Shown in pieces: positions 32,406-34,356 of a DNA stretch of 34,356 nt. Under the pieces are notes generated by a model. The model was not told where the DNA came from, ran no database searches, and saw only the letters and a list, made by a program, of their open reading frames with translations. This stretch comes from Diplocarpon mali. Taxonomy: Eukaryota; Ascomycota; Leotiomycetes; Helotiales; Drepanopezizaceae. Every line of letters starts with the position of its first letter. Positions within the stretch are counted from its first letter, which is position 1. Location: contig JAENRP010000345.1 of NCBI GenBank assembly GCA_024741835.1, forward strand, positions 1 to 34,356, read 5' to 3'. A program made the position numbers and the translations under genes.

Positions 32406-33396
32406 CCGGCAGAGGCCCCGAGTGCGCTGGGAGGTAGCGGTCGCGGTAGCAGCACGTACGTGGTCTGAGCGGGCAGGTAGAGCGGGAGCTGGTGATCTTC
32501 GCGTAGCCGGGGAGGGAAGCTGGAGAGCTGTACAACAGGAGCTGAATCGCCCAGGCGTGAGAGACGAATGAAAATGGAGCAACGAGCAAGCGCAACAGTT
32601 GCCTCTGCATCTGAGCGACCATATCTCCGTCACGCGACCAGAGGCGTTCCCCCGCACCCGGCTACCACGTTCCACCTCGTGGCAAGACCAAGAAGAGATG
32701 TTGCCTGGCTGGTCTCACGGCGCCGAATGATAGCCGATGGTGACGGCTCTACTACATCGCTCCCCTGACAAGTCGCCCAGGTCGGGGCGGGTATGGTTTT
32801 TCGGCTTCTGAGGCGCTTCCTCGCTTGGTGGCAGGGATCGCTTAGATTGCCTCTTTCGGCTACCATGTCAACACCCCTGGCGAGACCGCCGGCAGGGACT
32901 CGGTCCCCAGCCGGCTTTGTTGCTGGAATTCAGCTCTTCAGATGCTGGAGAGTTGAGGGTCAAGATAGGCTATGTATGGAGCCCAGCCAGGCTCGGGGCC
33001 GGAATCAGTCGTGCACACTGTCTCTAGGTCGGCGACGGCCGAAAATGGCACTGCGGGAATAGGTCGTAGGGAGAATACCCGAATCAATGGTATCATCTTG
33101 GAAATCTGGCTTGCGAGATTCATCAGAAAGAAGGAAGACTCCTCATTCTTATTATCTTTAATGATTATTCATCCCGGTTCAAATAGGCCAAGAAAGAATA
33201 TTCTCCATATCCGCCCAGTTATCGAACGCCAAACGCCTGCTGTATGTCTCCCCTCTGAACACAGCACCCGTGAAACAACCGCACAGATGTCTTCCCTCCC
33301 AACCATTTGTCTCCTCACAGAACCATAGCCCTTCAATTACCTTGCATCATAGCCCTCGCGCAAGTCTTAGTCGAGAACGGACCCGAAGCCCCGAGC
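32406..33396. other. Convergent intergenic region
   Basis: It separates the 3' ends of the monooxygenase (plus) and the regulator (minus). No gene is supported. An AT-rich stretch near 33140-33210 could hold polyadenylation signals. Confidence 0.5.
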
Positions 33397-34290
33397 CTAG
33401 AAATTTCCCGCCCCCCCGAAAAAGAAACCATCGAATAAATCCACGCCGGTATTCCCGCCCTCGCTAAAGTCATGCCCATCGCCTCCTTCAAAACCCATCC
33501 CGATCTCCATCCAACCCGTGCCTCCCTCCACACCACCTCCTCCACCACCTCTCAGCCTCTCGTCCCACCCAGGATTCAAGGGGTCCATACCCGGCGCATT
33601 CGGAAACGGGAACTGAATTTCCTGGTAAGGGCTCGAGGCGTACGCGCTCTGCACCGCGGAGAATGCTGTTTCAGGGGCCGTGGGCAGGGCCTGTGGGGAG
33701 GGGGTGGGAAGGAGAGAGGGGTCGATGACAGATGGGGTGGGGGTAGTGGTCGGGTCGGTGGCTGAGAGGGGAGGTGAGATGGCGTACGTTGCAGGGGGGG
33801 GTGTTGAGCTTTGATTCCAATTCTTGTTTTGGTTCGCGTTCTGGTTTCGAGGCTGAGGTTGGCGCGGTGGGAAGGAGAAATCAAATGCGCCTTTGGTCTC
33901 GGTGGCCACGTTCTGGATTCCATTATTGTTGCTGTTACCATAACCAGGCGTCCCGATTCCAGAGCCAAGTAGATGCTCAAGCCCCATATCAAATTGCGGT
34001 TTCGGCCTTCGAGCCGTGCTCGGTCTCATATACGTCTTGCCGCTACCGCCACTGCTCGTCAGATAATCCGGAGGAGAGTCACTCGCATGACGCTGCGCAT
34101 GAGATTTTTGGCTGATGCCGAGGCCGTGGACCGACGAGCCGAAGCCAGTGGTTGACATGCACATCTGCACCGTTGCTTTGGACATGCGGTCGAAAGCATC
34201 GCGGCATGCTTCGGCGGGCGGGCATTTCTCGATGAGGTCGCCGAGCACAGACGTCGCGGCTAGGATGGTAAAGTCGACTTCGTCCATTGT
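33397..34290 (-). CDS. C-terminal exon of a probable Zn2Cys6-type fungal transcription factor (5' partial)
   Basis: The last exon encodes about 297 residues; the gene continues beyond the right edge. The first 45 residues are helical (LAATSVLGDLIEKCPPAEAC, then FDRMSKATVQMCMSTTGFGS). They resemble the end of the fungal transcription factor middle homology region, possibly of the FarA/Ctf1 or XlnR kind; I recall this type but cannot confirm it. The rest is a disordered Ser/Pro/Asn/Gly tail with RRPKPQFDMGLEHLL and ends in an acidic, phenylalanine-rich peptide (GVDLFDGFFFGGAGNF) that looks like an activation domain. The exon starts after an acceptor at 34291 (GCTAAC then GACCAG on the minus strand). 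The DNA-binding domain is outside the window, so the class is inferred. Confidence 0.65.
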   Translation of the reverse strand, partial: TMDEVDFTILAATSVLGDLIEKCPPAEACRDAFDRMSKATVQMCMSTTGFGSSVHGLGISQKSHAQRHASDSPPDYLTSSGGSGKTYMRPSTARRPKPQFDMGLEHLLGSGIGTPGYGNSNNNGIQNVATETKGAFDFSFPPRQPQPRNQNANQNKNWNQSSTPPPATYAISPPLSATDPTTTPTPSVIDPSLLPTPSPQALPTAPETAFSAVQSAYASSPYQEIQFPFPNAPGMDPLNPGWDERLRGGGGGGVEGGTGWMEIGMGFEGGDGHDFSEGGNTGVDLFDGFFFGGAGNF

Positions 34291-34356
34291 CTGGTCGCTC
34301 GTTAGCTCCGTTGACCCTCGCTTACTCGATACGGGCAGGCAAGCGAGGAATGAAAG
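34291..34356 (-). other. Intron of the partial transcription factor gene
   Basis: On the minus strand a GCTAAC branch site and a GACCAG acceptor precede the last exon. A GTAAGC lies only 35 nt upstream, too short for a normal intron, so the true donor is probably beyond the right edge. Confidence 0.5.

Noticed and set aside
34291..34325. 35-nt intron with GTAAGC donor at the right edge
   Set aside because: It is shorter than plausible for fungal splicing. A donor outside the window with this acceptor is more likely.
29528..34356. Secondary-metabolite gene cluster around the monooxygenase and regulator
   Set aside because: No polyketide synthase, peptide synthetase, terpene synthase or transporter is in the window, so two genes do not make a cluster.

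Overview
The window is nuclear DNA of a filamentous ascomycete (Pezizomycotina). The evidence is genes split by 44-103 nt GT-AG introns with CTAAC/CTGAC-like branch sites, fungal versions of PEX7, the Mss116/CYT-19 helicase and a CUE-AlkB-GRF protein, and a Zn2Cys6-type regulator tail. Sharp composition changes, with a very GC-rich left end and AT-rich decayed repeat blocks in the middle, fit a compartmentalised genome in which repeats have been mutated, probably by RIP. I cannot name the species. LAYOUT. 1-3600: GC-rich, gene-free as far as I can support, dense in short tandem repeats and CACGTG sites. 3600-5870: AT-richer spacer with a 13-bp minisatellite and a paired palindromic motif. 5875-9677: a divergent pair, a JMJD5-like JmjC oxygenase (minus) and an unrecognised three-exon gene (plus). 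9678-19278: about 9.6 kb of mostly decayed, repeat-bearing DNA. It holds a dispersed repeat family, an 18-bp palindrome and two diverged direct repeats about 4.6 kb apart, with one small intact-looking two-exon membrane-protein gene between them. 19279-28336: conserved housekeeping block with a fungal protein of unknown function, the mitochondrial DEAD-box helicase, and PEX7 divergent from the AlkB-type DNA repair gene. 28337-30661: spacer with one weak spliced-ORF candidate. 30662-34356: a flavin monooxygenase convergent with the 3' end of a probable transcription factor that runs off the right edge. HOW THE GENES RELATE. Most are single housekeeping or regulatory genes rather than one pathway: mitochondrial RNA folding (helicase), peroxisomal PTS2 import (PEX7), alkylation repair (AlkB-type) and 2-oxoglutarate oxygenation (JmjC). 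Two gene pairs share intergenic promoters (7915-8741 and 26040-26376). The monooxygenase beside a regulator resembles a secondary-metabolism edge, but no synthase gene is present, so I do not call a cluster. The most novel material is the decayed repeat region with its embedded small gene, the unrecognised 275-residue protein with a possible internal duplication, and the AlkB protein with a CUE domain, GRF finger, PIP-box-like motif and a 549-nt intron.
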